Positions 27,023-35,344 of a stretch of 45,781 nucleotides of DNA are shown piece after piece. A program made the position numbers and the translations under genes. The stretch comes from Deltaproteobacteria bacterium HGW-Deltaproteobacteria-4. GTDB taxonomy: Bacteria; Desulfobacterota; Desulfuromonadia; Desulfuromonadales; UBA2197. The first letter of the stretch is position 1. Each line of letters opens with the position of its first letter. The DNA lies in contig PHAV01000023.1 in assembly GCA_002841765.1 (NCBI GenBank), forward strand, positions 1 to 45,781, read 5' to 3'. The notes under the pieces are model-generated. The model worked only from the letters and a program-made list of their open reading frames with translations. It ran no database searches and was not told where the DNA came from.

Positions 27023-27921
27023 TCTCCGTCCCTATTGTTTTCGCTAGGAGTGATAAGGCCAGAGGGGATTTGCCCCTCGCAGGGGATCCTGACCTGACAC
27101 AAGCCACAGGGGGTTGCGCCGGTGCCGTAGGTCGCCGTGGCATAAGGGGCGGTCACCTCGCGAATATATTGGTGACAAGCCAGCTTGTCGTGACCGCCTG
27201 CCGTACTGATGGCGCCGGCCGGACAGCGCGGGGCGCAGGCGCCACAGGTGCCTTTGGCATACCAAAGGCACCAGGCGTGATGGTCATCACCATAGGGTCG
27301 GGGCGTCACCGGCAGATCGATGCGGACCACCACCGAACCGAAGCGGACCGCCTTGCCCCAACGGGTAATCAGGCCGTCGGAAAGGCCGAAGGTTCCCAGT
27401 CCGGCAACAAAGGCCGTATGGCGCTCCGACCAATTAGAAGCAAGCCCGTACAGCCGGGACCGGCGGTAGTCGAAGCCGGGGAGACGCTCCGGAGCAACGG
27501 CGGGAAATCCGGCGGCAGTCAGAGTCGCAGCCAGATGCTGCCGCAGTTCACAATTGAACTGCTCGCCATAAAAACGGGAGCGTGCCCAGCGTTCGGCCGG
27601 CAAGCTCTTTTCCTGCCGCTGGTCGATACGGGTGGACAGCGTTTGCGGCAAGACGTAGCTGATCACCCGCAACGCTGAAGGGGGTGTCTCCAAGGTGGGA
27701 AAGGCCAAGGAAAAGGCTTCTGCCGGTGTCCAGAGAAAGGGGCCGATCATCTCTTTGAGACGGGGAAAAAACGGATCATCTCCCCCGGCGATGGCAAGAT
27801 GAGGTTTGTCCCAGGCCTTTTCACTGCTGTCGGGAGTGAGTCTGTTGCCGGGGGCGCTTTCCCAAAAATCGCGGATAATCGTCTCCACCCAAGCAAGGGG
27901 GACGGTTATAAGAGCTTTCAT
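27019..27921 (-). CDS. 4Fe-4S binding protein, QueG/reductive-dehalogenase-like C-terminus
   Basis: The 300-residue protein has a globular N-part and a C-terminal ferredoxin-like region with CGACAPRCPAGAIS, then CHQY and CGLCQVRIPC, which together can hold two clusters. The layout (GLGTFGLSDGLIT before the cluster motifs) resembles epoxyqueuosine reductase QueG and related cobamide enzymes, but it lacks the full QueG length and HEAT-like tail. It probably belongs to a related 'epoxyqueuosine reductase-like' group of unknown substrate. Coupled to the DUF456 gene. Confidence 0.8.
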   Translation of the reverse strand: MKALITVPLAWVETIIRDFWESAPGNRLTPDSSEKAWDKPHLAIAGGDDPFFPRLKEMIGPFLWTPAEAFSLAFPTLETPPSALRVISYVLPQTLSTRIDQRQEKSLPAERWARSRFYGEQFNCELRQHLAATLTAAGFPAVAPERLPGFDYRRSRLYGLASNWSERHTAFVAGLGTFGLSDGLITRWGKAVRFGSVVVRIDLPVTPRPYGDDHHAWCLWYAKGTCGACAPRCPAGAISTAGGHDKLACHQYIREVTAPYATATYGTGATPCGLCQVRIPCEGQIPSGLITPSENNRDGE

Positions 27922-28045
27922 TTTTGACCTCGCAGCCTTGAGGGAGAAGTTTACGAAACAGGCAACACATTACCAGCAGATTGACTTTAACTTATTATCT
28001 GGTTGAATAACAGCAATCGGAAACAAGCACGACTCCCGCATACCC

Positions 28046-28079
28046 GAGTCTGTCTCCACACCTAAGGGAAGACAGACTC
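28046..28079. promoter_or_regulatory. 10-bp inverted repeat ahead of the LpxR-like gene
   Basis: GAGTCTGTCT and AGACAGACTC pair perfectly around 14 bases. It sits in the divergent region 33 bases before the LpxR-like start. No T-run follows, so it is more likely a regulatory hairpin or operator than a terminator. Confidence 0.4.
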
Positions 28080-28111
28080 ATTGCATTTAGGGGAGAAGGG
28101 ATGGGTTCGCT

Positions 28112-29086
28112 GTGCTCCAGATCATCTTGCTGCTGACTTTGCTTACCGCTCTCCCGGCTTTTGGCGCCGGGCAAAACACAAACGGCGTTGTCAGTCTCGT
28201 TGCCGAGAATGATCACTTCAACAACACCGATCGGCACTATACCAACGGCATAAATCTGGGCTGGGCCCCCCCGACCGGAACCGCTCCGGAATGGACTTTG
28301 GCGATTGCGCACTGGATCCCCTTTTTCCCGGAAGGCGGTGTTGTCCGCCATGGTTACTCCTTTGGCCAAAGCACGTTTACACCGAGCGACCTCTCTCTGG
28401 ATGATCCTCCGAGCGATGATCGTCCCTATGCCGGCTGGCTCTACGGCTCAATCGGCATGGAGGCGAGAACGAACCGACAGTTCGACCAACTGATATTGAC
28501 GCTGGGCATGGTCGGTCCGACAGCGCTGGCGGAGTTTAGCCAGAAAACATTACACAAAGTGCGGGCGGTGAGCAAACCGCGAGGGTGGGACAGTCAACTT
28601 GGCAACGAACCCGGCATCGTTATCAGCTATCAGCGCAGTTGGCGGACCCTTGCCGCCACAACCTTTACAGGAAGCTTTGATCTGACACCCCATGCCGGCG
28701 GAACAATCGGCAATATCTTTACTTACGCCAATAGCGGCTTGACGCTGCGTTTTGGCAGGAATCTTCCTCCGGATTACGGCCCGCCGCGAATCCAGCCGGC
28801 CTTGCCCGCTTCAATGACTTTCGCAGTCACAGATGGTTTCAACTGGCACCTCTTCGCCGGGGTCGAAGGCCGCGCCGTCGCCCGCAACATCTTTCTAGAC
28901 GGCAACACCTTTGCTCACAGCCGCAGTGTTGACAGGGAGATATTTGTTGGCGATCTGCAGTTTGGTGCGGTTCTGACCTGGCGAGACATTCGCCTGAGCT
29001 ACACGCATGTACTGCGAACAGACGAGTTCAAAAGTCAGCTAGAACGTCATGATTTCGGAGCTGTCAGTTTAGCAGTATTGTATTAG
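28112..29086 (+). CDS. LpxR-family lipid A 3'-O-deacylase (DUF2219)
   Basis: LpxR-type barrels sit in the outer membrane and remove 3'-acyl chains from lipid A. This 324-residue protein has a signal peptide (LLLTLLTALPAFGA), the family N-terminus ENDHFNNTDRHYTNGI with the Asp/His/Tyr-rich active-site strand, and DDRPYAGWLYGS. A C-terminal LSYTHVLRTDEF and hydrophobic last residue (VLY) fit a 12-strand barrel. The start is a GTG with GAAGGG upstream. The patatin gene begins 21 bases downstream, suggesting a lipid-modification pair. Confidence 0.85.
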   Translation: MLQIILLLTLLTALPAFGAGQNTNGVVSLVAENDHFNNTDRHYTNGINLGWAPPTGTAPEWTLAIAHWIPFFPEGGVVRHGYSFGQSTFTPSDLSLDDPPSDDRPYAGWLYGSIGMEARTNRQFDQLILTLGMVGPTALAEFSQKTLHKVRAVSKPRGWDSQLGNEPGIVISYQRSWRTLAATTFTGSFDLTPHAGGTIGNIFTYANSGLTLRFGRNLPPDYGPPRIQPALPASMTFAVTDGFNWHLFAGVEGRAVARNIFLDGNTFAHSRSVDREIFVGDLQFGAVLTWRDIRLSYTHVLRTDEFKSQLERHDFGAVSLAVLY

Positions 29087-29107
29087 CGCGGAAAGGGCGG
29101 GAGTTTT

Positions 29108-30115
29108 ATGAATTTGCCGATCCGGAAAGACAGAACAAAGAAACCCAGCTTAGTTCGTCCGCCCCGCATCGGCCTGGCACTGGGCAGCGGCTCAGCGCGG
29201 GGACTGGCACACCTCGGTGTTATCCGGGCCCTGGATGAGGCCGGAATCAAGGTTGATTATATCGCCGGGACCAGTATCGGGGCCCTGATCGGAGCGGTCT
29301 ATGCGTCCGGCAGCATAGATTCCGTGGAAAGTACCTTTCAGAAGTTCGACTGGAAGAAAATGATCTCTTTCTTCGACGTCGTCTTTCCCAAGTCCGGGTT
29401 GATTGACGGCGCCAAGGTAAGTGATCTGGTCCGCACCCTCGTCCCTACCGCAGTGATCGAGTCTCTCCCGATTCCCTTTTGTGCCGTGGCAACAGACATC
29501 CAGAGCGGCGAGGAGGTCGCGATTCGCCAAGGGGATCTCATCGAAGCGGTGCGCGCCAGCCTCGCTGTCCCGGGGATCTTTACCCCGGTGCGGAGCAACG
29601 GTCTGCTGCTGATGGATGGTGGTCTGGTGAACCCGGTACCGGTCAGTGTCGCCCGTGCCATGGGCGCAGATATCGTGATTGCGGTCGATCTGAACCATCA
29701 AATCGTCGCAGGAAAAAATTTGAAGCCGTTGACGGCACACACAATGCCGCCCGACACTCCTGACAACCATAGCCAGATGTCGCGCTGGATGGATGATCTT
29801 CTGCTCTCGCTGCGCAAGCTGCGAAAAAAACTGCTCAGCGAGGATGCCCCGACCGCGAAACAATTCCATAAGTGGCTTTCGACAGAGCCGCTTCCCAATA
29901 TCTTTGAGCTGTTGTTAGCCTCGGTCAATATCATGGAGGCCAGCATCACGGAGTCGCGCCTGGGGATCGACAAACCGGACCTGATCATCCGCCCCCCGCT
30001 GGGAGAGTTCCGATTCCTGGAGTTCAACCGGGCAAAGGAGATCATCTCCATCGGCTACGAAAGTGCGAAAGAAAAAATACCTTTATTGAAAGATGTATCA
30101 AGCACAGCGAAGTAA
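29108..30115 (+). CDS. Patatin-like phospholipase (RssA type)
   Basis: The 335-residue protein has the patatin oxyanion loop GSGSARG (26-32), nucleophile Ser56 in GTSIG and Asp169 in DGG, giving the Ser-Asp dyad. The C-terminal third (DDLLLSLRKLRKKLL) is helical, as in the RssA/YchK group. No signal peptide is present, so it acts in the cytoplasm or at the inner membrane on an unknown lipid ester. GGGAG precedes the ATG. It follows the LpxR-like gene closely. Confidence 0.9.
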   Translation: MNLPIRKDRTKKPSLVRPPRIGLALGSGSARGLAHLGVIRALDEAGIKVDYIAGTSIGALIGAVYASGSIDSVESTFQKFDWKKMISFFDVVFPKSGLIDGAKVSDLVRTLVPTAVIESLPIPFCAVATDIQSGEEVAIRQGDLIEAVRASLAVPGIFTPVRSNGLLLMDGGLVNPVPVSVARAMGADIVIAVDLNHQIVAGKNLKPLTAHTMPPDTPDNHSQMSRWMDDLLLSLRKLRKKLLSEDAPTAKQFHKWLSTEPLPNIFELLLASVNIMEASITESRLGIDKPDLIIRPPLGEFRFLEFNRAKEIISIGYESAKEKIPLLKDVSSTAK

Positions 30116-30184
30116 TCGGGTACAATTAAAAAATCAGGCCGGGCCAGGCGGCATATTTGGCCAACAAAAAAAGGAGGAACAAAC

Positions 30185-30799
30185 ATGTGCAAGATATTGA
30201 TCGTTCAGTACAGCATGTACGGGCACATCAACAAAATGGCTGAAGCGGTGGCAGAAGGGGTGCGGGAAGTCGCAGGGTGCGAGGTTGTCATCAAGCGGGT
30301 CCCCGAGACCCTGACCGATGAAGTCCTGGGAATGATGGGGGCGTTGGATGCCCAAAAAAGGATGGCCCATATTCCGGTGGCAACAGTCGATGATCTGGCG
30401 GATGCCGATGCCATCATCTTCGGCACCCCCACCCGTTTCGGCAATATGTGCGGCCAGATGCGCCAGTTTCTCGATGCAACCGGCGGCCTCTGGATGAAAG
30501 GTGCACTGGTCGGCAAAGTCGGCAGCGTCTTCACCAGCACAGCCACCCAGCATGGCGGCCAGGAATCGACCATCCTCAGCTTTCACACAACACTATTGCA
30601 CCAGGGCATGGTGGTCGTCGGCCTTCCCTACGCCTTTGCCGGACAAATGACGATCTCCGAGATCACCGGCGGCTCGCCTTACGGAGCGTCGACCATCGCC
30701 GGCGGTAAAGGGGAGCGGATGCCGAGCGAAAACGAACTGGCGGGTGCCCGTTACCAAGGGGCGCATGTCGCACGAATCGCCCTCAAGCTGGTCGGGTAG
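30185..30799 (+). CDS. wrbA: NAD(P)H:quinone oxidoreductase, WrbA type
   Basis: WrbA is an FMN flavodoxin-like enzyme that reduces quinones by two electrons and guards against oxidative stress. The 204 residues include the phosphate loop region [28 protein letters not shown] and the WrbA signature [12 protein letters not shown]. The start has AAAAGGAGG seven bases upstream. It stands alone, with a strong terminator after it. Confidence 0.95.
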   Translation: MCKILIVQYSMYGHINKMAEAVAEGVREVAGCEVVIKRVPETLTDEVLGMMGALDAQKRMAHIPVATVDDLADADAIIFGTPTRFGNMCGQMRQFLDATGGLWMKGALVGKVGSVFTSTATQHGGQESTILSFHTTLLHQGMVVVGLPYAFAGQMTISEITGGSPYGASTIAGGKGERMPSENELAGARYQGAHVARIALKLVG

Positions 30800-30824
30800 A
30801 GCTCATTTCATAACAACAGGGCAA

Positions 30825-30866
30825 AAAACAAAGGCTTAGCTCTTTACATGGCTAAGCCTTTGTTTT
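30825..30866. terminator. Bidirectional terminator, 16-bp perfect stem
   Basis: AAAACAAAGGCTTAGC and its exact complement flank the loop TCTTTACATG, with T-runs on both strands. It lies between the convergent wrbA and lipoprotein genes and can end both transcripts. The stem core matches terminators at 104 and 39692. Confidence 0.92.
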
Positions 30867-30882
30867 TTCATAAGTTCTTCGG

Positions 30883-31629
30883 TTATTTCCCTTGAAGGAT
30901 ACTTTTGATCGTTTCATCCACCGATTCGGGCGACGCCTGCCGGTCGGGGCGCGCGTTGATATCGCCGCGGTCGCGCGCCAGGTATGCGAGGAGGTCCTGT
31001 CTTGCCTCAAGAAAGATGCCCCGGATCACCTCGTTCATCCGTGCCTGTCCCCGGTCGAACTGGCACTGGCGGTCGAACGTGCCACACCCCGCGTACAGGT
31101 CGGGCGTGTTCACGTAACAGCGGGACACGGTCTTCTCCCAGACCGGCAACCGATCCTCACCCCGTAGCGCCCGGAAATGGAGGACGAAATCGTTGGGCTG
31201 GTTCCAGGCGCCGGAGACAGTCGCGTTCTCTACCGTCCCTTCGATACGGTAATCCTCGTCCACCAGTTCCGTCGGGGTGGAGAGGAACCGGACTGAACGG
31301 AACCGGCCGGAAGCCGCGAGCTCCTCGGCGAAGGACTTCGCGAAAAAAGCCGGCGTCAGCGCGTTGATATGGCCGTCGATGCCGCTCTTCGCCAGGTTGA
31401 ACCGCAGCGTTTCCGGCTCTAACACCTTTCCCCGCCGGATAAAATCTTCGGTTCCGTCCGTAAAGGGGAGGACCGCCAGCTTCAGGGGCACCCTCGCCAC
31501 GCCTGCCTCGGGCGGGCCCGGCTTGTAGATGAACGTCGGAGTGGCCGAGCAGCCGGCGGCCAGCAGAAGGAGTAGCGCAACGCCGAGGAGCCGTTTCATC
31601 GTTTCACTCATACCTTTTGAATTTTGCAT
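30883..31629 (-). CDS. Envelope lipoprotein, paralogue 1 of a four-gene family
   Basis: The 248-residue protein has a lipobox (LLAAGC), then VPLKLAVLPFTDGTEDF, an EELAASGRFRSVRFL helix, a DEDYRIEGTVENA strand, EVIRGIFLEARQDL and the tail ESVDETIKSILQGK. The same blocks occur in the three upstream genes. The 'AVLPF' start is reminiscent of CsgG/LpoB/TolB-N type periplasmic lipoproteins; the exact family is not recognised. It has four Cys in the C-terminal half, some likely disulfide-bonded. ATG 31629 overlaps the upstream stop (TGATG) and has AAGGGG before it; 31611 and 31599 are alternatives. It is last in the eight-gene operon. Confidence 0.82.
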   Translation of the reverse strand: MQNSKGMSETMKRLLGVALLLLLAAGCSATPTFIYKPGPPEAGVARVPLKLAVLPFTDGTEDFIRRGKVLEPETLRFNLAKSGIDGHINALTPAFFAKSFAEELAASGRFRSVRFLSTPTELVDEDYRIEGTVENATVSGAWNQPNDFVLHFRALRGEDRLPVWEKTVSRCYVNTPDLYAGCGTFDRQCQFDRGQARMNEVIRGIFLEARQDLLAYLARDRGDINARPDRQASPESVDETIKSILQGK

Positions 31630-32366
31630 CAATTCCCCTTGAGAATTCTTTCAATTTCCCTATCCACCGATTCTCCGGCCGGGAGCGTTTCAATCGACGC
31701 AACAGGCCGTGGGGCATACTGTCCGTTGCGGTCTCCCGTGGACGCCAGCGTCCTGACCAGGTCCGTCCTCGCCTCCGCAAAGAAGCTTTGCATCACCCCG
31801 TTAATATCCGCATGGATCCGGTCTACCATGCACTGGGGGCTCATTCCACATCCTTGCGGATGGGTAGACTTAAATTCTCTTATGAATTTCTTTTCCCAAA
31901 TCAACACAGTATCCACCCTCCGCAACGCTCGCAGAGAAAGGGAAAATTCGTTCGGTCGGGCCCAAACACCAGAGTAGTTGGCCTTTTCCACCACTCCTTC
32001 GATGATAAAATCCTCGTCCTTCACCTCCGCCGGACTGTATAGAAAGGTGACCGCCTGGAAATCCCCCGAGGACGCCATATCGTCGGCAAGAGCCTTCGCC
32101 CAAAGCTCCGGCGTCAGAGCGGTGATCACGCTGCCTGCGCCAGCTTTCGCCAGGTTGTACATCAGGCGTTCCTGGTCGAGCAACTCGTTACCGCGCTTGG
32201 TGAAATCTTCGGTCCCGTCCTTGAAGGGAAGGACCGCCACCTTTACCGGAAGACTTTGTGCGCCGATCGTTGGCGCCGACGGTTTGTACAGGAATGTCGT
32301 GTTCCCCGCGCAACCCGCCAACAAAAATAGTGCCGACGCTGCCAGCAAAATTCGCTTCATCAACAT
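31629..32366 (-). CDS. Envelope lipoprotein, paralogue 2
   Basis: A 245-residue lipoprotein (MKRILLAASALFLLAGC) with the family blocks LPVKVAVLPFKDGTEDFTKRG, ALADDMASSGDFQAVTFLY split at the family boundary, DEDFIIEGVVEKA, SFFAEARTDLVRTLAS and tail ESVDREIERILKGN. Two Cys (CGMSPQC) match the position of the Cys pair in paralogues 1 and 3. GGGAGG lies just before the start; ATG 32360 is an alternative. Gap to paralogue 3 is 22 bases, and the stop overlaps the start of paralogue 1. Function unknown; predicted outer-membrane or periplasm-facing lipoprotein. Confidence 0.84.
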   Translation of the reverse strand: MLMKRILLAASALFLLAGCAGNTTFLYKPSAPTIGAQSLPVKVAVLPFKDGTEDFTKRGNELLDQERLMYNLAKAGAGSVITALTPELWAKALADDMASSGDFQAVTFLYSPAEVKDEDFIIEGVVEKANYSGVWARPNEFSLSLRALRRVDTVLIWEKKFIREFKSTHPQGCGMSPQCMVDRIHADINGVMQSFFAEARTDLVRTLASTGDRNGQYAPRPVASIETLPAGESVDREIERILKGN

Positions 32367-32388
32367 TTACCTCCCTATCACTTCTTGG

Positions 32389-33090
32389 TCATTGACCCTT
32401 GAGAATGAATTCGATCGTCTCGTCCACCGATTCCGGAGTTTGCGCAGAAGACTCCTTGCCCCGGCTTCCCGAACGGGACGACAGCGTCTCCGAAAGATCC
32501 ACTCGCGCTTCGAGGAACATTTCCCGCAACAAATTATTGTGGTGCGCATGCCGCTGGTCGATCGCGCACTGCCGATCTAAACCGCAGCCAAGTGCATAGC
32601 CGACCCCCAAGGAATTCTCTCTCGATACGACCTTGTTCCAGAAGGGCGGTTTATCTCTGCCGATTCTTGCGTTCAGGATGACGGCAAACCGGACAGGGTC
32701 GGATCCGCCAGGGATCGGCACATCCGCTTTCGTGACCGTCCCCGCGACAATAATCTCGTCGTCGTCCCCTTCCGAAATATCGGAAACAAACCGGACCGCC
32801 TGGAATTTGGCCGAGGCCGCCAATTCATCGGCGAAAGCCTTCCCCCAGCGGTTCGGAGGAAAAACAGCGACCCCGTAGTCGATGCCGGTTTTCGCGAGGT
32901 TGACGTACCCCCTCAGCGATGAATCTTGCCTTGTATTTTCCGCGGTGCCGTCTCTGAAGGGGAGGACCGCGATCTTGACCGGAAACGTCTTCGTAAACTC
33001 TTCGGACGGGTTTGGCCTGTAACTGAATGTCGAGTTGACCCCGCAGCCAGTCAAAACGAGGAACAATCCAGCCAACAGGAGACGTTTCAT
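32389..33090 (-). CDS. Envelope lipoprotein, paralogue 3
   Basis: The 233-residue protein has lipobox LTGC and the blocks FPVKIAVLPFRDGT, ADELAASAKFQAVRFV, DDEIIVAGTVTKA, EMFLEARVDLSETL and tail ESVDETIEFILKGQ. It is the most diverged of the four around the first conserved block (AENTRQDSS replaces EDF). The Cys pair CGLDRQC is kept. The frame is open to 33114 from a TTG, but AAGGAG five bases before ATG 33090 decides the start. It follows paralogue 4 by 20 bases. Confidence 0.84.
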   Translation of the reverse strand: MKRLLLAGLFLVLTGCGVNSTFSYRPNPSEEFTKTFPVKIAVLPFRDGTAENTRQDSSLRGYVNLAKTGIDYGVAVFPPNRWGKAFADELAASAKFQAVRFVSDISEGDDDEIIVAGTVTKADVPIPGGSDPVRFAVILNARIGRDKPPFWNKVVSRENSLGVGYALGCGLDRQCAIDQRHAHHNNLLREMFLEARVDLSETLSSRSGSRGKESSAQTPESVDETIEFILKGQ

Positions 33091-33110
33091 CTTAACTCCT
33101 TTCCTCACCT

Positions 33111-33821
33111 TCAATTCCCCCTGAGAATTTTTTCGATCTCCGTATCAACCGATTCAGAATCTATTTGTGGAGGTGAAACGGTGGAAGTGGCACCATCTTC
33201 ATCGGCCCGGTGCCAGGATTGGGCCGACAGCGTCTGCACTAGATCCGCTCTGGCCTCTGCGAACATGTCCTGAATGACCTGATCGATTTGCTCTTGACTA
33301 TCAACGCCACCATGAAATTTCCAAGCCCTCATGACTTCTTTTTCCCAGACCAGTCGATCATTGGCTCTTTGCCGGGCGTGGAAAGAGAGGGTAAATTCAC
33401 TAATACGATCTACCACATGAGTGAAATTGGCTTTCACCACTGTACCCTCAATGAGAAAATCTTCGTCCGTCAGTTCCAACGAACTATAGAAAAACCGAAC
33501 CGATTGAAAATTACCAGAAACTGACAGGTCATCGACAAAAGCTTTCGCCCAAAAATTTGGTGGCATAGCGTCAACAGCAGCATAACGGCTTTCAGTCTTT
33601 GCGAGATTGTATATTTTGGTATAATTATAAACATTTCCGCGCGTCGTGAAATCCTCTGTACCATCTTTAAAGGGCAGAACCGCTAATTTGACCGGGAGCT
33701 TAAGTCCGCCAGCATCAGGGGCGATCGGTTTGTAAACGACCTTCGTATTCACGCAACCGGCCATTAAGGCAATGGTAAATGCAAAAAACAGATATTTCCA
33801 CCCACGCGAATAAACACTCAT
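33111..33821 (-). CDS. Envelope lipoprotein, paralogue 4
   Basis: The 236-residue protein has lipobox LMAGC and the blocks LPVKLAVLPFKDGTEDFTTRG, VDDLSVSGNFQSVRFFY, DEDFLIEGTVVKA, DMFAEARADLVQTLSA and tail ESVDTEIEKILRGN. It lacks the Cys pair of the other three. ATG 33821 overlaps the stop of the FecR-like gene (ATGA) and has GGAGG seven bases upstream. Its DNA is AT-richer than its neighbours, which suggests it has a different history or looser selection. Confidence 0.84.
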   Translation of the reverse strand: MSVYSRGWKYLFFAFTIALMAGCVNTKVVYKPIAPDAGGLKLPVKLAVLPFKDGTEDFTTRGNVYNYTKIYNLAKTESRYAAVDAMPPNFWAKAFVDDLSVSGNFQSVRFFYSSLELTDEDFLIEGTVVKANFTHVVDRISEFTLSFHARQRANDRLVWEKEVMRAWKFHGGVDSQEQIDQVIQDMFAEARADLVQTLSAQSWHRADEDGATSTVSPPQIDSESVDTEIEKILRGN

Positions 33822-35344
33822 CGAATATCCTCCCACCATTTATTCAGCCGATCCAGCTCGGCAGGCATCGGGCTTGCCAGCCGCTCACCCTGCTGTGCTT
33901 CAAGCGTCTCGCCAGCTGCCACGATCACAACAGCCCCTTCCGGTGTCACCCCCTTTACCCGACCCTCCAGAACGACAATGGCGATCTTGTCGGCGGCGGA
34001 GAACAACACAAACCGCGCCGCCCCGAAGCGCAAGCTGATGGGCACAGTGGTGATCACGTTCTCTTGGGCAATTGGCACCGTCATCCCCGCGATGGGCGGT
34101 TTGTACGGTTCGAAATACAACCGCCCCTGAGCGAAGGTCAGTCGGCACTCTTGCCCCGAAGGGCAATCGTCGACGACCAGCTTCGAGTCCGGTCCGATCC
34201 GGATCCCGCTGCCATTCCAAAAGGTTAGCCCGACTCCTTGCCCTGTCGTTCCGATGGATTCCTTTGCGCGGATCGTTTTCGGCTCAAGACCGCCGCCCCA
34301 AAGGACCGCCTGCGTACCCGACGCAGCCTCCTTTTTAAGAGCGGTTCCGATCCCATCGAGCGCTTTTTTCTGCTCAGCCGCATAGGTGCCAAGCTCATTG
34401 CGCGCGGCGTCTCCGGGATCGAGCGAGCCCTCGAACATCGTCACTGCCTGGAGCAGCGCCCGCTTCTCTTCCGCTTCGCAGTAGAGCGACAGGACGGGCG
34501 GCCGGCACGGGTCTGCGAGCGGAACGAGCGTCCCGGCGGCGCCCATCGCTTCGGACAGGCCTTCCATCCGGAGCAGGACGTGATCGCGCCACGACAGAAC
34601 GTAGAGGCTGTCGTTGTGCCACCGCAGCATCCCCCCGACGTTTCGCCGGACGACGACGAAGTCGTTGCCGCGCAGGGCATACAGGTGGTCGCCCTCCGAA
34701 AAGTAAAGCACGTTGTTCCGGTCATCGACCGCCAAGGAGGGAATGTGCGAGAAGCCGGGCAGATGCGCCAGAAGCTTGGCAGGGCGGCCCTCCCGGAGGG
34801 TGTAGATCCTGGGGCCGGCGGAAAAGAAGAGCGCCCCTCTCGCCAGGGCCATCGCGTCGATCGGGGCGTCGAGCTCGACCAAGGCTTTGTGCCCCGCGCC
34901 TTCCTTGTAGATGAAGAGTGTCGGCTTCCCGGCCGCCGTGACGCCGCTGATAAAGGTCTGCTCCCTGTCGGCAGCGAAGATGCGCTGCTGCAAGGGAATT
35001 TCGAGGAGTTGCCGCGGCTTTTCCCCCTCTACGACAAAGAGCGCGCCGCCCGAAATCAGCTGCAGTTTTTCCCCGGCAAAGGCAAGCCATGCGGGATTTT
35101 TGAGCGGCTCACCGAAAAGGAACTTCCCTGCCCCCGCATCGAACACGTTATCGCGGGTGAGGAGAAGTACCGCTCCACCCGGAGCGACGTCGAAGACGAA
35201 GGGATCGCCAAGCGATGCGGTGGTAAGCACCTTCCGGACCTCGACGTGGGGAGCGGCAGACGTTGCAGCCGACATCCCGAGGAGGATTGTCAGCGCCAGC
35301 AAGGCGAATGTGATGCCGCCGTGGCCTTTCCGTCTCCAGTTCAC
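33818..35344 (-). CDS. Exported protein with propeller-like and FecR-like regions
   Basis: This 508-residue protein has a signal peptide (ITFALLALTILLGMSAATSAA-type, cleaved near SAA-PH). Residues about 40-290 consist of short repeats (IYTLREGRPAKLLAHLPGF, VLYFSEGDHLYALRGNDF, LYVLSWRDHVLLRMEGL) that suggest a beta-propeller. The C-terminal 180 residues (GVGLTFWNGSGIRIGPDSKL, FAQGRLYFE, GAARFVLFSAADKIAIVVLEGRV, ITTVPISLRFG) match the FecR-type beta domain. GTG 35344 overlaps the upstream stop and is preferred over 35359. It may be a periplasmic sensor or scaffold in the operon; no sigma factor is present. Confidence 0.75.
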   Translation of the reverse strand: MNWRRKGHGGITFALLALTILLGMSAATSAAPHVEVRKVLTTASLGDPFVFDVAPGGAVLLLTRDNVFDAGAGKFLFGEPLKNPAWLAFAGEKLQLISGGALFVVEGEKPRQLLEIPLQQRIFAADREQTFISGVTAAGKPTLFIYKEGAGHKALVELDAPIDAMALARGALFFSAGPRIYTLREGRPAKLLAHLPGFSHIPSLAVDDRNNVLYFSEGDHLYALRGNDFVVVRRNVGGMLRWHNDSLYVLSWRDHVLLRMEGLSEAMGAAGTLVPLADPCRPPVLSLYCEAEEKRALLQAVTMFEGSLDPGDAARNELGTYAAEQKKALDGIGTALKKEAASGTQAVLWGGGLEPKTIRAKESIGTTGQGVGLTFWNGSGIRIGPDSKLVVDDCPSGQECRLTFAQGRLYFEPYKPPIAGMTVPIAQENVITTVPISLRFGAARFVLFSAADKIAIVVLEGRVKGVTPEGAVVIVAAGETLEAQQGERLASPMPAELDRLNKWWEDIR

